Assembly (NCBI RefSeq): GCF_021026315.1
Contig: NZ_JAJNCX010000001.1
Coordinates: 186,001-250,000, forward strand
From: Rhizobium sp. C4
GTDB taxonomy: Bacteria; Pseudomonadota; Alphaproteobacteria; Rhizobiales; Rhizobiaceae
Length of the DNA stretch: 64,000 nt
Direction: 5' to 3'
A program made the translations under genes and the position numbers. Positions 8,996 through 20,852 of this stretch are shown here, piece after piece. Positions within the stretch are counted from its first letter, which is position 1. Each line of letters opens with the position of its first letter. The notes beneath the pieces are model-generated. The model searched no databases, was not told the DNA's origin, and saw only the letters and a program-made list of their open reading frames with translations.

Positions 8996-10437
8996 CAGTA
9001 GAAGGAACGGGCAGCGGCTTCAGCCGCCGCACCCAGCGGTCCACCGATCAGCAGATAGCCGATGACGAAGAGACCGGAGAGGCCATAGACCAGCTTCAGC
9101 TCACCTGCCGGACGCACGAACTCGTGCTTGGCATCGTCGAACCACATGACCTTGACGATGCGCAGGTAGTAGTAGGCACCGACAACAGACGACAGAACGC
9201 CGAGGATTGCGAGCGTCAGAAGGTTCGCCTTGATGGCAGCCATGAAGACGAAATACTTGGCGAAGAAGCCTGCGAGCGGCGGAATGCCGGCCAGCGAGAA
9301 CATCAGCAGCGTCAGAACCAGGGCCATGGCCGGATTGGTCTTGGACAGGCCCGCGAGATCGTTGATGCCTTCAACAGCGCCGCCGTCCTTCACGCGCATG
9401 GCGAGGATGCAGGCGAATGCGCCGAGCGACATGACCGAGTAGATCAGCAGGTAAATCAGGACGCCTGAAATGCCTTCCTGGTTGCCGGCAGCAATGCCGA
9501 CCAGCGCATAGCCCATGTGACCGATCGACGAATAGGCCATCAGACGCTTGACGTTCGTCTGGCCGATCGCGGCGAAGGCACCGAGCGCCATCGAGGCAAT
9601 CGAGATGAAGACGATGATCTGCTGCCAGTCGTGCACGATCGGCTTGAAGGCAACGGCAACGAGGTGGATGAGGATCGCCATGGCGGCAACCTTGGGTGCT
9701 GCCGAGAAGAAGGCCGTGACCGGGGTCGGCGCACCTTCATAGACGTCCGGCGTCCACATGTGGAACGGCACGGCCGAAATCTTGAAGGCGATGCCGGCGA
9801 GCACGAAGACCAGGCCGAAGACGAGACCCAGCGAACGATGTTCGGCGGTCAACGCAGCGGCGATTTCGGAGAAGCCCGTCTGGCCGGTGAAGCCGTAGAC
9901 CAGCGACATGCCGTAAAGCAGCATGCCCGAAGAGAGCGCGCCGAGAACGAAATATTTCAGGCCGGCTTCAGTCGACTTAACGCTGTCACGGTTGATCGCG
10001 GCGACAACGTAGAGCGCCAGCGATTGCAGTTCGAGCGACAGGTAGAGCGAGATGATATCGTTGGCCGAAATCATCAGCATCATGCCGAGCGTCGCAAGCA
10101 CCATCAGCACCGGATATTCGAAGCGCATATCAGGCTCCGACCGGCGATGGCCGATGGCAAGAACGAGCGCGACGATGGAGCCGCCGAGCGACAGCAGCTT
10201 CATGAAGCGAACGAAGGCATCCGAGCGATAGGCGCCTGCATAAGCAGTGCCATCGACACCCTTGAAGACGACAAGCGCGCCGACGGCAATCAGCAGGAGC
10301 ACCGAAAGGCCGGTGACAGTTCCCGCCGACTTGTCGCCGGAGAAGACGCCGATCATCAAGAGGATCAGCGCGCCGACAGCGAGAACCAGCTCCGGAAGCG
10401 AAAGCTGCAGGCTGGCAATGAGCGTTTCTGCGGTCAT
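8995..10437 (-). CDS. nuoN: NADH-quinone oxidoreductase subunit N
   Basis: Antiporter-like proton-pumping subunit in the membrane arm of complex I. 480 residues with about 14 hydrophobic segments; the proton-antiporter core is seen in [37 protein letters not shown] and [16 protein letters not shown], which contain the conserved lysines. Last of the nuo genes and 19 bases after nuoM. Confidence 0.97.
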   Translation of the reverse strand: MTAETLIASLQLSLPELVLAVGALILLMIGVFSGDKSAGTVTGLSVLLLIAVGALVVFKGVDGTAYAGAYRSDAFVRFMKLLSLGGSIVALVLAIGHRRSEPDMRFEYPVLMVLATLGMMLMISANDIISLYLSLELQSLALYVVAAINRDSVKSTEAGLKYFVLGALSSGMLLYGMSLVYGFTGQTGFSEIAAALTAEHRSLGLVFGLVFVLAGIAFKISAVPFHMWTPDVYEGAPTPVTAFFSAAPKVAAMAILIHLVAVAFKPIVHDWQQIIVFISIASMALGAFAAIGQTNVKRLMAYSSIGHMGYALVGIAAGNQEGISGVLIYLLIYSVMSLGAFACILAMRVKDGGAVEGINDLAGLSKTNPAMALVLTLLMFSLAGIPPLAGFFAKYFVFMAAIKANLLTLAILGVLSSVVGAYYYLRIVKVMWFDDAKHEFVRPAGELKLVYGLSGLFVIGYLLIGGPLGAAAEAAARSFY

Positions 10438-10456
10438 GATCTCGTAAATCCCGTCG

Positions 10457-11968
10457 TCAGTTCATCGTGACCGCGACAGAATGCGCGGCTTCGATTGCAG
10501 CAGTATAGTTCTTGAGCAGCAGGTCTACGGAAGCTGCGGTCGCATTGAAGACCGGAGCAGGATAGACGCCGAAGAAGATGGTGGCGATGGCCAGCGGATA
10601 AAGGATGAGCTTTTCGCGGGCCGACAGGTCGAGCAGGCTCTTCAGCGTATCCTTGTCCAGCGCACCGAAGATGACTCGGCGATAGAGCCAGAGCGCGTAG
10701 GCCGCCGAGAGGATGACACCTGTTGCGGCAAACAGAGCCACGAAGGTGTTGGCGCGGAAGGCACCGAGAAGCGTCAGGAATTCACCCACGAAACCCGAGG
10801 TGCCCGGCAGGCCCACATTCGCCATCGTGAAGATCATGAAGGCGACGGCATATTTCGGCATGTTGTTGACCAGACCGCCATAGGCCGAGATCTCGCGGGT
10901 ATGCATCCGGTCATAGACAACGCCAACGCAGAGGAAGAGCGCGCCGGAGACGATGCCGTGCGAAAGCATCTGGTAGATCGCGCCCTGCAGACCCTGAACG
11001 TTGGCTGCAAAGATACCCATGGTCACATAGCCCATGTGGGCGATCGATGAATAGGCGATCAGCTTCTTGATGTCCGTCTGCATGAGGGCGACCAGCGACG
11101 TATAGATGATCGCCAGAACCGACAGCGTGAAGACAAAGGGTGCGAAGTGCTCGGACGCGACCGGGAACATGGCCAGCGAGAAGCGGATGAAACCATAGCC
11201 GCCGAGCTTCAGGAGGATGCCGGCCAGGATAACCGAACCCGCGGTCGGTGCCTGAACGTGCGCATCGGGAAGCCATGTGTGGACCGGCCACATCGGCATC
11301 TTCACCGCGAAGGAGGCGAAGAAGGCAAGCCACAGCCAGGTCTGCATCCCCGCGGGGAACTTGTGGCTCAGCAGTTCCGGAATGCTGGTCGTGCCGGCGT
11401 CCCAGTACATCGCCATGATGGCAAGCAGCATCAGCACCGAGCCGAGCAGCGTGTAGAGGAAGAACTTGTAAGATGCGTAGACGCGATCCTTGCCACCCCA
11501 GACGCCGATGATGATGAACATCGGGATCAGGCCTGCCTCGAAGAAGACGTAGAAGAGAACGATGTCGAGCGAGACGAACACGCCGAGCATCAGCACTTCG
11601 AGGATCAGGAAGGCAATCATGTATTCCTTGATGCGCTTCTCGACGGCGAACCAGCTGGCGAGCACGCAGAAGGGCATGAGGAAGGTCGTCAGGATCACGA
11701 AGAGCATGGAAATGCCATCGACACCGACGGCATAGGAAATGCCGGTGTTCAGCCAGGCATGCTTTTCGACCATCTGGAAGCCGGGATTGGCATTGTCAAA
11801 GCCGATCCAGATGAACAGCGACACGGCAAAGGTCACAACAGTGGTCAGCAGCGCGATGCTCAGCACATTGCGACGGCCGGACGGGGAGTCGTCACGCGTC
11901 AAAAGCAGCAACAGTACGCCGACCAGCGGCAGGAAGGTGACGACGGTCAGAATTGGCCAATCGGTCAT
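10457..11968 (-). CDS. nuoM: NADH-quinone oxidoreductase subunit M
   Basis: Antiporter-like membrane subunit, 503 residues, starting [20 protein letters not shown]. The start at 11968 shares one base with the nuoL stop and removes a non-conserved upstream extension that overlaps nuoL. Conserved blocks include [19 protein letters not shown] and [18 protein letters not shown]. The channel glutamate and lysine residues typical of the family lie in these segments. Confidence 0.97.
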   Translation of the reverse strand: MTDWPILTVVTFLPLVGVLLLLLTRDDSPSGRRNVLSIALLTTVVTFAVSLFIWIGFDNANPGFQMVEKHAWLNTGISYAVGVDGISMLFVILTTFLMPFCVLASWFAVEKRIKEYMIAFLILEVLMLGVFVSLDIVLFYVFFEAGLIPMFIIIGVWGGKDRVYASYKFFLYTLLGSVLMLLAIMAMYWDAGTTSIPELLSHKFPAGMQTWLWLAFFASFAVKMPMWPVHTWLPDAHVQAPTAGSVILAGILLKLGGYGFIRFSLAMFPVASEHFAPFVFTLSVLAIIYTSLVALMQTDIKKLIAYSSIAHMGYVTMGIFAANVQGLQGAIYQMLSHGIVSGALFLCVGVVYDRMHTREISAYGGLVNNMPKYAVAFMIFTMANVGLPGTSGFVGEFLTLLGAFRANTFVALFAATGVILSAAYALWLYRRVIFGALDKDTLKSLLDLSAREKLILYPLAIATIFFGVYPAPVFNATAASVDLLLKNYTAAIEAAHSVAVTMN

Positions 11969-13959
11969 CAGAGGGCACTCCCGACGATCATCCAGGTAAC
12001 AAGCGCGGCAATGCCGATCAGCATCGCGAACGCGTAATGGTAAAGGTAGCCGGACTGGAGCCGGACAACGCGACCGGTCACATCCATGACACGGGCAGCA
12101 ACACCGTTCGGGCCGAAGCCATCGATCACGCGGCCATCGCCCTCCTTCCAGAGGAAGTTGCCGAGCCACTTGGCCGAGCGGACGAACAGGAAGTCGTAGA
12201 TCTCGTCAAAGTACCACTTGTTCAAGAGGAACTGGTAGAGAACGCGATGCTGTTCGGCGAGAACCTTCGGCACATTCGGCGAGACGATGTACATCCAGTA
12301 GGACAGCAGGAAGCCGAGCACCATGGCGATGAAGGGGCTGAGCTTCACCAGCGCCGGAACACCATGAACGTGATGCAGGATCTCGTTGGTCGGGAGCGTG
12401 AAGAGCGCACCCTTCCAGAATTCCGCATATTCTTCACCGAAGAAATGATCATGGAACAGGAAGCCTGCGAACAGCGCACCGATCGACAGGATCAGCAGCG
12501 GCAGCAGCATGACAGCCGGCGATTCATGCACGTGGTGCATGACCTCATGCGAGGCGCGCGGCTTGCCGTGGAAGGTCATGTGAACCAGACGCCACGAGTA
12601 GAAGCTCGTGAAGAAGGCGGCGATGACTAGGAGCCAGAAGGCGAACTGACCGGAGGCGCTGTGCGCGGCATAGGTCGCTTCGATGATGGCGTCCTTGGAG
12701 AAGAAGCCGGCCGTACCGATGACGGTGAAGGGAACGCCAACACCCGTGAGCGCAAGCGTGCCGATCATCATGGCCCAGTAGGTCATCTTGATGTGCTTGC
12801 GAAGGCCACCCATGTAACGCATGTCCTGCTCGCCATCGACGGCGTGGATGACCGAGCCGGCGCCAAGGAACAGAAGCGCCTTGAAGAAGGCGTGCGTGAA
12901 GAGGTGGAAAACGGCCGCGCCATAGGCGCCAACGCCGAGGGCCGCAAACATGTAACCGAGCTGCGAGCAGGTCGAATAGGCGATCACGCGCTTGATGTCG
13001 TTCTGGACGAGACCGACGGTCGCGGCGAAGAAGGCCGTGATGGCTCCGATGATCGTGACGACGGTCAGCGCATCGGGCGACAGTTCGAACAGCGGCGACA
13101 TGCGGGCGACGAGGAAGACGCCGGCGGTGACCATGGTTGCAGCATGGATAAGTGCCGAAACCGGTGTCGGGCCTTCCATGGCGTCCGGAAGCCAGGTGTG
13201 CAGCAGGAACTGAGCAGACTTGCCCATCGCGCCGAGGAACAGCAGCAGGCAGGTCGCGGTGATCGCGTGGCCCTGGTCAAGCTGCATGCCGAACAGGTTG
13301 ATGACAACCTTGCCCTGCCCTGCGGCCGGAATGTAGGTCGGAGCGGCTGCAAAGATCGTGTCGAAATTGATCGAGCCGAACAGCACGAAGACGCTGAAGA
13401 TGCCGAGAACGAAGCCGAAGTCGCCGACGCGGTTGACGATGAAGGCCTTCATGGCGGCAGCACTGGCCGACGGCTTCTTGAACCAGAAGCCGATGAGCAG
13501 GTAGGACGCCAGACCCACGCCTTCCCAGCCGAAGAACATCTGCAGCAGGTTGTCCGACGTGATGAGCATGAGCATCGCGAAGGTGAAGAGCGAAAGGTAA
13601 GCGAAGAAGCGCGGCCGATGCGGGTCGTGATGCATGTAGCCGATCGAGTAGAGATGCACGAGCGACGACACGGTGTTGACCACGACGAACATGACGGCGG
13701 TCAGCGTGTCGATGCGGAACGCCCAGGAGACGTCGAGGCCGCCGGACTGGATCCAGTGCAGAACCTGAACCTTGATCACTTCCTCATGATGGCCCAGCGC
13801 CACGTTGAAGAAGACCACCCAGGACAGCACAGCAACGACGATCATGAGGCTCGTCGTGACGAATTCGGAGGCTTTTGCGCCAATGGTGTTGCCACCGAGG
13901 CCTGCAATGAGGAAGCCGATCAGCGGAAGGAAGACGATGGCTTTGTAGAGCATGTCCAT
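11968..13959 (-). CDS. nuoL: NADH-quinone oxidoreductase subunit L
   Basis: The most distal antiporter-like subunit, with the long lateral helix at its C-terminus. 663 residues, starting [20 protein letters not shown]. Typical motifs: [15 protein letters not shown]-like block ([10 protein letters not shown]), [35 protein letters not shown]. The gene lies 7 bases after nuoK, in the standard K-L-M-N order. Confidence 0.97.
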   Translation of the reverse strand: MDMLYKAIVFLPLIGFLIAGLGGNTIGAKASEFVTTSLMIVVAVLSWVVFFNVALGHHEEVIKVQVLHWIQSGGLDVSWAFRIDTLTAVMFVVVNTVSSLVHLYSIGYMHHDPHRPRFFAYLSLFTFAMLMLITSDNLLQMFFGWEGVGLASYLLIGFWFKKPSASAAAMKAFIVNRVGDFGFVLGIFSVFVLFGSINFDTIFAAAPTYIPAAGQGKVVINLFGMQLDQGHAITATCLLLFLGAMGKSAQFLLHTWLPDAMEGPTPVSALIHAATMVTAGVFLVARMSPLFELSPDALTVVTIIGAITAFFAATVGLVQNDIKRVIAYSTCSQLGYMFAALGVGAYGAAVFHLFTHAFFKALLFLGAGSVIHAVDGEQDMRYMGGLRKHIKMTYWAMMIGTLALTGVGVPFTVIGTAGFFSKDAIIEATYAAHSASGQFAFWLLVIAAFFTSFYSWRLVHMTFHGKPRASHEVMHHVHESPAVMLLPLLILSIGALFAGFLFHDHFFGEEYAEFWKGALFTLPTNEILHHVHGVPALVKLSPFIAMVLGFLLSYWMYIVSPNVPKVLAEQHRVLYQFLLNKWYFDEIYDFLFVRSAKWLGNFLWKEGDGRVIDGFGPNGVAARVMDVTGRVVRLQSGYLYHYAFAMLIGIAALVTWMIVGSAL

Positions 13960-13966
13960 GGTTCGA

Positions 13967-14275
13967 TCAGCCCTTCATGACGTTGACGTCATCGACCGCG
14001 ATGGAGCCGCGGTTGCGGTAGAAGACGACGAGAATTGCAAGACCGATGGCCGCTTCAGCAGCCGCAACGGTCAGAATGAACAGAGCGAAGACCTGGCCTG
14101 CAATGTCATGCAGGAAGGTCGAGAAGGCCACCATGTTGATGTTGACCGCGAGCAGGATGAGCTCGACCGACATCAGGATGACGATGATGTTCTTGCGGTT
14201 CAGGAAAATCCCGAAGATACCCAGCACGAAGAGAATGGCGCTGACCGTGAGATAATGGGAAATACCGATTTCCAT
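13967..14275 (-). CDS. nuoK: NADH-quinone oxidoreductase subunit K
   Basis: Small membrane-arm subunit, 102 residues with three membrane segments. The conserved acidic residues of the proton pathway are in [12 protein letters not shown] and [13 protein letters not shown]. Standard length and place between nuoJ and nuoL. Confidence 0.97.
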   Translation of the reverse strand: MEIGISHYLTVSAILFVLGIFGIFLNRKNIIVILMSVELILLAVNINMVAFSTFLHDIAGQVFALFILTVAAAEAAIGLAILVVFYRNRGSIAVDDVNVMKG

Positions 14276-14308
14276 GATTGTCTTTCCTTGAATGTCCGGT
14301 CGCCTGCC

Positions 14309-14923
14309 TTAGATGCCCTGCCCCGGCTTCACCTTGACGATCGTGACCGCCGTCTCGGGTGTGCGGGCCACCTGGGCCGAAATGTTCTGCCGCTTGACGT
14401 TCGTCCGATGCTTCAGCGTCAGCACGATCGCGCCGATCATCGCAACGAGAAGAACAAGTCCGGCGATCTGGAAGAAGTAGATGTAGTGCGTGTAGAGCAC
14501 GTCGCCGAGCGCCTGCGTGTTGCTGCGCTCCGTCAGTGCCGGGATCGGAACCGCCGCCTTCTTGGCAATCTCAGGCGAAATCGTGGAGCCGCCGATCACG
14601 AAGATCAGTTCGAGCGCCAGGATGATGCCGATCAGGCCGCCGATCGGGGCATATTCCAGCGCCTTCGTGCGAAGGGCCGCGAAGTCGACGTCGAGCATCA
14701 TCACGACGAAGAGGAAGAGAACCGCCACCGCGCCGACATAGACGACGAGAAGGATCATCGCCAGGAACTCGGCGCCGGTCAGCAGGAAGAGCCCGGCCGC
14801 GTTGAAGAAGGTCAGGATCAGGAACAGGACGGAGTGAACCGGGTTCCGCGCCGAAATCACCATGAACGCCGATGCGATGGCGATGAAGGCGAACAGATAA
14901 AAGAATAGAGCCTGAAGACCCAT
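14309..14923 (-). CDS. nuoJ: NADH-quinone oxidoreductase subunit J
   Basis: Membrane-arm subunit, 204 residues with five membrane segments. The start at 14923 (MGLQALFFYLFAFIAIASA) matches the family; a longer open frame upstream runs through the nuoI-nuoJ gap and is not conserved. The block LLVVYVGAVAVLFLFVVMML is the usual one around the TM3 pi-bulge. Confidence 0.96.
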   Translation of the reverse strand: MGLQALFFYLFAFIAIASAFMVISARNPVHSVLFLILTFFNAAGLFLLTGAEFLAMILLVVYVGAVAVLFLFVVMMLDVDFAALRTKALEYAPIGGLIGIILALELIFVIGGSTISPEIAKKAAVPIPALTERSNTQALGDVLYTHYIYFFQIAGLVLLVAMIGAIVLTLKHRTNVKRQNISAQVARTPETAVTIVKVKPGQGI

Positions 14924-15061
14924 GTCGATGCCTTTTTCAGCTTTCCGGAGGACGACGGTCCGTCGCCGGCCCATCCGGTGAGACGCACCGGTTGCCGGCG
15001 CGCCATGCCCCTTTTGCGCGCCCGCCCAGACTGGCGAAGCGCGTTTCATGTCAGATGCGGA

Positions 15062-15553
15062 TCACCGGTACGGTGCGTCCATTGCGATATTGGCCGCGAT
15101 TTCCCGCTCCCAGCGGTCGCCGTTGTCGAGAAGACGGGCCTTGTCGTAATAAAGTTCTTCGCGCGTTTCCGTCGCGAATTCGAAGTTCGGGCCTTCGACG
15201 ATGGCGTCGACCGGGCAGGCTTCCTGGCAGAAGCCGCAATAGATGCACTTCACCATGTCGATGTCGTAACGAACCGTACGGCGCGTGCCGTCATTGCGGC
15301 GCGGGCCGGCTTCGATGGTGATGGCCTGTGCGGGACAGATCGCTTCGCAGAGCTTGCAGGCGATGCAACGCTCTTCACCATTCGGATAACGGCGCAGCGC
15401 ATGCTCACCACGGAAGCGCGGAGAGACCGGGCCCTTTTCGAACGGGTAGTTCACAGTCGCCTTGGGCCGGAAGAAGTAGCGCATGGTCAGACCGATGGCG
15501 CTGACAAACTCGCGCAGGAACAGCGACTTAACGAATTGGGAAGCAGAGGCCAT
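15062..15553 (-). CDS. nuoI: NADH-quinone oxidoreductase subunit I (two 4Fe-4S clusters)
   Basis: Carries clusters N6a and N6b on the peripheral arm. 163 residues; the two ferredoxin motifs are [12 protein letters not shown] (63-74) and [12 protein letters not shown] (103-114). The start [16 protein letters not shown] at 15553 lies two bases after the nuoH stop. The intact cysteines indicate a working electron carrier. Confidence 0.97.
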   Translation of the reverse strand: MASASQFVKSLFLREFVSAIGLTMRYFFRPKATVNYPFEKGPVSPRFRGEHALRRYPNGEERCIACKLCEAICPAQAITIEAGPRRNDGTRRTVRYDIDMVKCIYCGFCQEACPVDAIVEGPNFEFATETREELYYDKARLLDNGDRWEREIAANIAMDAPYR

Positions 15554-15555
15554 AA

Positions 15556-16599
15556 TCACGCCCATCCCGTCAGCTTGAGTACGAATGCGGTTACGATCAG
15601 GAAGAAGAGCGACAGCGGAAGGAAGACCTTCCAGCCGAGGCGCATCAGCTGGTCGTAGCGGTAGCGCGGCACGAATGCCTTCACCAGGCCGAACATGAAG
15701 AACACCATGGACGCCTTGAGGATGAACCAGATAACGCCAGGCACCCAGTTCAGGAACCATACATCAACCGGAGGCAGCCAGCCGCCAAGGAAGAGGATCG
15801 TCGTCAGCGCGCACATCAGGACGATGGCCGAATATTCGCCGAGCATGAACATCATGTAGGGCGTGGAGCCGTATTCGACCATGAAGCCGGCCACGAGTTC
15901 CGATTCCGCTTCCGGAAGGTCGAAAGGCGGACGGTTCGTTTCAGCAAGCGCCGAGATGAAGAAGATGATGAAGACCGGGAAGAGCGCGAGCCAGTTCCAG
16001 TCGAGCAGCGACGGCGGCAGGCCAAGCTTGGTGCCCAAACCCGTGTTCTGCGCCATGACGATGTCGGAAAGGTTCAGCGAGCCGACGGTCAGAAGAACCG
16101 TGACGATCACGAAACCGATCGAGACTTCGTAGGACACCATCTGCGCGGCGGAGCGGAGCGCGCCGAGGAAGGGATACTTCGAGTTCGAAGCCCAGCCACC
16201 CATGATGATGCCGTAGACTTCGAGCGAGGAGATCGCGAAGACATAGAGGATGCCGACATTGATGTTGGCGATCACCCAGCCGGCATTCAATGGAATGACG
16301 GCCCAGGTGGCCAGTGCCAGCGTCACGGCAACCAGCGGCGCCAGAAGGAAGACGCCCTTGTTGGCGCTTGCCGGAATGACCGGTTCCTTGAGCACGAACT
16401 TCAAAAGGTCGGCGAAGGACTGGAAAAGTCCCCAGGGACCCACCACGTTAGGACCGCGACGCATCTGGACGGCAGCCCAGATCTTGCGGTCTGCGAGCAG
16501 GATGTATGCGATGAAGAGCAGCAGCGCGACGAGCAGCAGCAGGGACTGCCCTACAATGATCAGCGCCGGCCAGACATAGGTGAAGAAAAACTGGTCCAT
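15556..16599 (-). CDS. nuoH: NADH-quinone oxidoreductase subunit H
   Basis: Membrane subunit that forms much of the quinone chamber. 347 residues, about eight to nine membrane segments. Conserved stretches [19 protein letters not shown] and [20 protein letters not shown] mark the cytoplasmic loops facing quinone. The start at 16599 ([17 protein letters not shown]) is 12 bases after the nuoG stop. Confidence 0.97.
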   Translation of the reverse strand: MDQFFFTYVWPALIIVGQSLLLLVALLLFIAYILLADRKIWAAVQMRRGPNVVGPWGLFQSFADLLKFVLKEPVIPASANKGVFLLAPLVAVTLALATWAVIPLNAGWVIANINVGILYVFAISSLEVYGIIMGGWASNSKYPFLGALRSAAQMVSYEVSIGFVIVTVLLTVGSLNLSDIVMAQNTGLGTKLGLPPSLLDWNWLALFPVFIIFFISALAETNRPPFDLPEAESELVAGFMVEYGSTPYMMFMLGEYSAIVLMCALTTILFLGGWLPPVDVWFLNWVPGVIWFILKASMVFFMFGLVKAFVPRYRYDQLMRLGWKVFLPLSLFFLIVTAFVLKLTGWA

Positions 16600-16610
16600 G
16601 ATCCCTGCCC

Positions 16611-18692
16611 TTACTCCGCGGCAACCTTGAAGTTGTTGGCCGCCAGCGCGGAACACTCAGCCATGACGGCAGAGGCCCTCGCTATCGGGTTCGTCAAATA
16701 GAAGTCTTTGACCGCGCTTGCAAATGCGGATTTCTCCAGAGCACCGGTTTTTTTCGCCAATGCAGCAATTTCAGCCGCAGAGCCGGGCTGGATCGCGTCC
16801 AGCTGGGCGAAATGCGGGTGGCTTGCATAGAGCTTTGCACGCAATGCACCAAGCGAATCAAAGGGAAGCTTCTTGCCGAGCACGTCGGAAAGCGCACGGA
16901 TGATCGCCCAGTCTTCGCGGGCATCGCCCGGTGCGAAGCCGGCGCGCGCGCTCATCTGGACGCGGCCTTCGGTGTTGACCCAGGTGCCGGACTTTTCCGT
17001 GTAGGCGGCACCCGGCAGGATGACGTCAGCGGCGGAAGCGCCGGCGTCGCCATGGCTGCCGATATAGACCGTGAAGCCGGCCTTCTTGGCCGAGAAGTCT
17101 AGTTCGTCAGCGCCGAGCAGGAAGAGAACATCCATCGTGCCTACCTGCGTTGCAGCATCCGCACCGCCCTCACCCGGCACGAAGCCGAGATCGAGTGCGC
17201 CGACGCGCGAGGCTGCCGTGTGCAGGACGGCAAAGCCGTTCCACTCGTCGGTGACAGCGCCATACTCGACAGCGATCTTGGCGGCAGCAGCAAGAACAGC
17301 CGCGCCGTTTGCGCCCTTGAGTGCGCCCTGGCCGACGATGATCATCGGGTTCTTGGCGGCTTTCAGCTTTTCAGCGAAGCCGTTCGAGCCATCAGCAACG
17401 GCTGCGAGCGTATCGGTGCCGGCGCCGAGATATTCGTGGCCGTAGCGGAATTCGCCATCCTGACCGATCACGCCAACGGCGACGCCGCCCTGGCGCCAGC
17501 GCTTGCGGATGCGGGCGTTGAGAACGGCCGCTTCGAAGCGCGGATTCGAGCCGACGAGCAGGAAGGCATCTGCCTTCTCGATACCGGCAACAGTCGGGTT
17601 GAAGATGTAGGAAGTGCGGCCGAGCGACGGATCAGCAAATGCGCCATCCTGACGGGCGTCCACATTCTTGGAGCCAAGCGCGGCCATCAGTTCGCCAAGC
17701 GCATAGATTTCCTCGACGGAGGCGAGATCGCCGGCGATCGCGCCGATCTTCGAGCCAGAGGTCTTGGAAACGGCATCCTTGATCGAAGCGAAGGCTTCAC
17801 CCCAGGTCGCCGGAACCAGGCGGCCGTCCTTGCGGACATAGGGCTTGTCGAGGCGCTGCGTGCGCAGGCCGTCCCAGACGAAGCGCGACTTGTCGGAGAT
17901 CCACTCCTCGTTCACGTCTTCATTGATGCGCGGCATGATGCGCATGACTTCGCGACCACGCGTGTCGACGCGGATCGAGGAGCCCAGCGCGTCCATGACG
18001 TCGATCGTCTCGGTCTTGTTCAGCTCCCACGGGCGGGCCGTGAAGGCGAAGGGCTTGGAGGTCAGTGCGCCAACCGGGCAGAGGTCAACAACGTTGCCCT
18101 GCAGCTCGGAGGTCATGGCCTGCTCGAGATAGGTGGTGATTTCGGCATCTTCACCGCGACCGATCAGGCCGAGTTCGGAAATGCCCGCGACTTCCGTCGT
18201 GAAGCGGACGCAGCGCGTGCAGTGAATGCAGCGGTTCATCACGGTCTTGACGAGCGGGCCGATATACTTGTCTTCGACGGCGCGCTTGTTTTCATTGTAG
18301 CGCGTGCCATCCATGCCGAAGGCCATGGCCTGGTCCTGCAGGTCGCATTCGCCACCCTGGTCGCAAATCGGGCAATCCAGCGGATGGTTGATCAGCAGGA
18401 ATTCCATCACGCCTTCGCGGGCCTTCTTGACCATCGGCGTATTGGTGTAGACTTCCGGCAGTTCGCCGTTCGGGCCACCGCGGATGTCGCGCACGCCCAT
18501 GGCGCAGGAAGCTGCCGGCTTCGGCGGGCCACCCTTGACCTCGACGAGACACATGCGGCAGTTGCCGGCAACCGACAGCCGCTCGTGAAAACAGAAGCGC
18601 GGCACCTCCGCCCCGGCTTCCTCACACGCCTGCAACAGCGTGAAATGATCCGGAACTTCGATTTCCTTACCGTCGACTTTCAGCTTCGCCAT
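16611..18692 (-). CDS. nuoG: NADH-quinone oxidoreductase subunit G
   Basis: Largest peripheral-arm subunit, 693 residues, starting [20 protein letters not shown]. The N-terminal 2Fe-2S domain has [19 protein letters not shown]; the middle holds [20 protein letters not shown] and [11 protein letters not shown] for the 4Fe-4S clusters. The rest is the molybdopterin-oxidoreductase-like domain without a cofactor site. It is separated from nuoF by an extra 237-residue gene. Confidence 0.97.
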   Translation of the reverse strand: MAKLKVDGKEIEVPDHFTLLQACEEAGAEVPRFCFHERLSVAGNCRMCLVEVKGGPPKPAASCAMGVRDIRGGPNGELPEVYTNTPMVKKAREGVMEFLLINHPLDCPICDQGGECDLQDQAMAFGMDGTRYNENKRAVEDKYIGPLVKTVMNRCIHCTRCVRFTTEVAGISELGLIGRGEDAEITTYLEQAMTSELQGNVVDLCPVGALTSKPFAFTARPWELNKTETIDVMDALGSSIRVDTRGREVMRIMPRINEDVNEEWISDKSRFVWDGLRTQRLDKPYVRKDGRLVPATWGEAFASIKDAVSKTSGSKIGAIAGDLASVEEIYALGELMAALGSKNVDARQDGAFADPSLGRTSYIFNPTVAGIEKADAFLLVGSNPRFEAAVLNARIRKRWRQGGVAVGVIGQDGEFRYGHEYLGAGTDTLAAVADGSNGFAEKLKAAKNPMIIVGQGALKGANGAAVLAAAAKIAVEYGAVTDEWNGFAVLHTAASRVGALDLGFVPGEGGADAATQVGTMDVLFLLGADELDFSAKKAGFTVYIGSHGDAGASAADVILPGAAYTEKSGTWVNTEGRVQMSARAGFAPGDAREDWAIIRALSDVLGKKLPFDSLGALRAKLYASHPHFAQLDAIQPGSAAEIAALAKKTGALEKSAFASAVKDFYLTNPIARASAVMAECSALAANNFKVAAE

Positions 18693-18817
18693 ATTCGCCT
18701 TCCCGCTTCCGCGCTCAACCGCGCATCAAGCCAGAGTTTCTGTCGTGGTCCGCGCAGTCCTTGATGCGGACCACCCTCGCCTATTTCATTTCACGCCCTT
18801 GAACCAAGCCTTGCGGC

Positions 18818-19531
18818 TCAGTGTCCGGTCGCCAAGATCGTCCGTGCCTGCCCTGCCCAATCATCCCGCAAAATCCGGCCTTCAAGGCCAAGTTCCGCGT
18901 CGAGCGCAGCAAGCGCTGCTTCGTCCATTTTCGCCAGCTGCGCGAATGTCACCACACCGTGACCGATCAGCACATTGGCCAGCTTCGGGCCAATGCCCGA
19001 AATCCGCTTCAAGTCGTCTTTGGCCGAAGCCGAGGTCTTAACCACCGCAGCCTTTTCGGCTGACTTGCGCGCCTTGGCAGACTTGACCGCCTTGCGCGCA
19101 TGCTTCTCGATCACCTCTTCGACCGCCGGCTTCGCAGAGCGAGCCTTGCTCGGCGCACCAGTGACCACCGGCTCCGCCGGTTCGGCTTCTGCAACCTTCG
19201 CCACGACCGGCTCGGCAGCAGGCGCCACATCCGCGACAGCAGGTTCCTGGGTTTCCGCATTCGCGCGGTCTGCCTGATCCTGCAGTGCATTGAGGAAGAG
19301 ACTTGCCCACTGGCCCGTCATCCGGATCCCGTAAGCCGTTGCCGCTGCCATCATGATGGCCGGGTTGGCCATCAGCGGATTGAGCGCAACGCCCTCTTCC
19401 TTGTCCCTGTCCTTCGTCCAGTCGGTCTTCATGAACGCCTCCATCGCCTCATTCGTCGCTCGAACAAGGTTCGCAACCGCATCATGCGGCGCGGACATGT
19501 CGTCACGATGATCGTTGCGCTGAGCGTTCAT
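18818..19531 (-). CDS. Helix-hairpin-helix protein inserted between nuoF and nuoG
   Basis: 237 residues, function unknown. The N-terminal ~85 residues look helical (ANLVRATNEAMEAFMKTDW, then MTGQWASLFLNALQ, loosely phasin-like). A central Ala/Glu/Val/Lys-rich linker follows. The C-terminal ~60 residues (DDLKRISGIGPKLANVLIGH onward, ending in RILRDDWAGQARTIL) form a helix-hairpin-helix-like domain. The same domain ends NuoE in this operon (DDLKMISGVGPVMETKLHDL). Start seven bases after nuoF, so it is co-expressed with complex I; an assembly or accessory role is an inference. Confidence 0.8.
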   Translation of the reverse strand: MNAQRNDHRDDMSAPHDAVANLVRATNEAMEAFMKTDWTKDRDKEEGVALNPLMANPAIMMAAATAYGIRMTGQWASLFLNALQDQADRANAETQEPAVADVAPAAEPVVAKVAEAEPAEPVVTGAPSKARSAKPAVEEVIEKHARKAVKSAKARKSAEKAAVVKTSASAKDDLKRISGIGPKLANVLIGHGVVTFAQLAKMDEAALAALDAELGLEGRILRDDWAGQARTILATGH

Positions 19532-19537
19532 GGAAGC

Positions 19538-20842
19538 TTACTCGGCAGCCTCCAGAACCGCGCCGTGCGCCATGGCGTTGGCCGTGTACTGGTCGATCCG
19601 CTTTTCGATTTCCGGACGGAAATTGCGGATCAGACCCTGGATCGGCCAGGCGGCAGCGTCACCCAATGCACAGATCGTGTGACCTTCGATCTGCTTCGAG
19701 ACTTCAAACAGCATGTCGATTTCGCGCTTCTGCGCGTTGCCCTTCACCATGCGCTCGAGAACGCGCATCATCCAGCCCGTGCCTTCGCGGCAGGGCGTGC
19801 ACTGACCGCAGCTCTCGTGCTTGAAGAAGGCGGCGATGCGCCAGATGGCCTTGATGATGTCGGTGGACTTGTCCATGACGATCATGCCGCCGGTGCCGAA
19901 GGAAGACTTCACTTCGCGCATGCCGTCGAAGTCCATGATGGCATCCTTCATGTCCTCGCCCTTGACGACGGGGCACGAAGCACCACCCGGAATGACGGCG
20001 AGCAGGTTGTCCCAGCCGCCACGGATGCCGCCGCAATGCGTTTCGATGATCTCGCGGAAGGACAGGCCCATCGCTTCTTCGAAGGTGCAGGGCTTGTTGA
20101 CGTGACCGGAGACCATGAACAGCTTGGTGCCGACATTGTTCGCACGGCCGATCGAGGAGAACCACGAGGCGCCGCGACGCAGGATGGTCGGGGCAACGGC
20201 GATCGATTCGACGTTGTTGACCGTGGTCGGGCAGCCATAGAGGCCCATATTGGCCGGGAACGGCGGCTTCAGGCGCGGCTGGCCCTTCTTGCCTTCAAGG
20301 CTTTCGAGCAGTGCCGTTTCTTCGCCACAGATGTAGGCGCCTGCACCGTGGTGCAGGTAGACGTCGAAGTCCCAGCCGTTCTTGTTGTTCTTGCCGAGAA
20401 GGCCGGCATCGTAGCACTCGTCTACGGCCGCCTGCAGGGCTTCACGCTCGCGCATGTATTCGCCGCGCAGGTAGATGTAGGCGGTGTTTGCGCCCATGGC
20501 GAAACCGGCAATCACGCAGCCTTCGATCAGCGTATGCGGATCGTGGCGCATGATGTCGCGGTCCTTGCAGGTACCGGGCTCGGATTCGTCGGCATTGACG
20601 ACGAGGTAATGCGGGCGGCCGTCGCTCTGCTTGGGCATGAACGACCACTTGAGACCCGTCGGGAAGCCAGCGCCACCGCGGCCACGAAGACCTGAAGCCT
20701 TCATTTCCTCGATGATCCAGTCGCGACCCTTTTCGATGATCTGCTTGGTGCCGTCCCAGTGGCCGCGCGACATCGCGCCCTTCAGGGACTTGTCCTTGAG
20801 ACCGTAAAGGTTGGTGAAAATGCGATCTTCGTCTTTAAGCAT
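19538..20842 (-). CDS. nuoF: NADH-quinone oxidoreductase subunit F (NADH/FMN site)
   Basis: Binds NADH, FMN and cluster N3. 434 residues, starting [17 protein letters not shown]. The FMN/NADH glycine-rich motif [13 protein letters not shown] is near residue 54, and the 4Fe-4S motif [15 protein letters not shown] near residue 347. Normal length; 10 bases after nuoE. Confidence 0.97.
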   Translation of the reverse strand: MLKDEDRIFTNLYGLKDKSLKGAMSRGHWDGTKQIIEKGRDWIIEEMKASGLRGRGGAGFPTGLKWSFMPKQSDGRPHYLVVNADESEPGTCKDRDIMRHDPHTLIEGCVIAGFAMGANTAYIYLRGEYMREREALQAAVDECYDAGLLGKNNKNGWDFDVYLHHGAGAYICGEETALLESLEGKKGQPRLKPPFPANMGLYGCPTTVNNVESIAVAPTILRRGASWFSSIGRANNVGTKLFMVSGHVNKPCTFEEAMGLSFREIIETHCGGIRGGWDNLLAVIPGGASCPVVKGEDMKDAIMDFDGMREVKSSFGTGGMIVMDKSTDIIKAIWRIAAFFKHESCGQCTPCREGTGWMMRVLERMVKGNAQKREIDMLFEVSKQIEGHTICALGDAAAWPIQGLIRNFRPEIEKRIDQYTANAMAHGAVLEAAE

Positions 20843-20852
20843 GTCTCACCTC

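Noticed and set aside
12661-13980. Long plus-strand frame opposite nuoL (439 codons), and similar ones opposite nuoN, nuoM and nuoG
   Set aside because: Rich in Arg, His, Asp and Glu as expected for the antisense of hydrophobic subunits; the minus-strand genes are certain.
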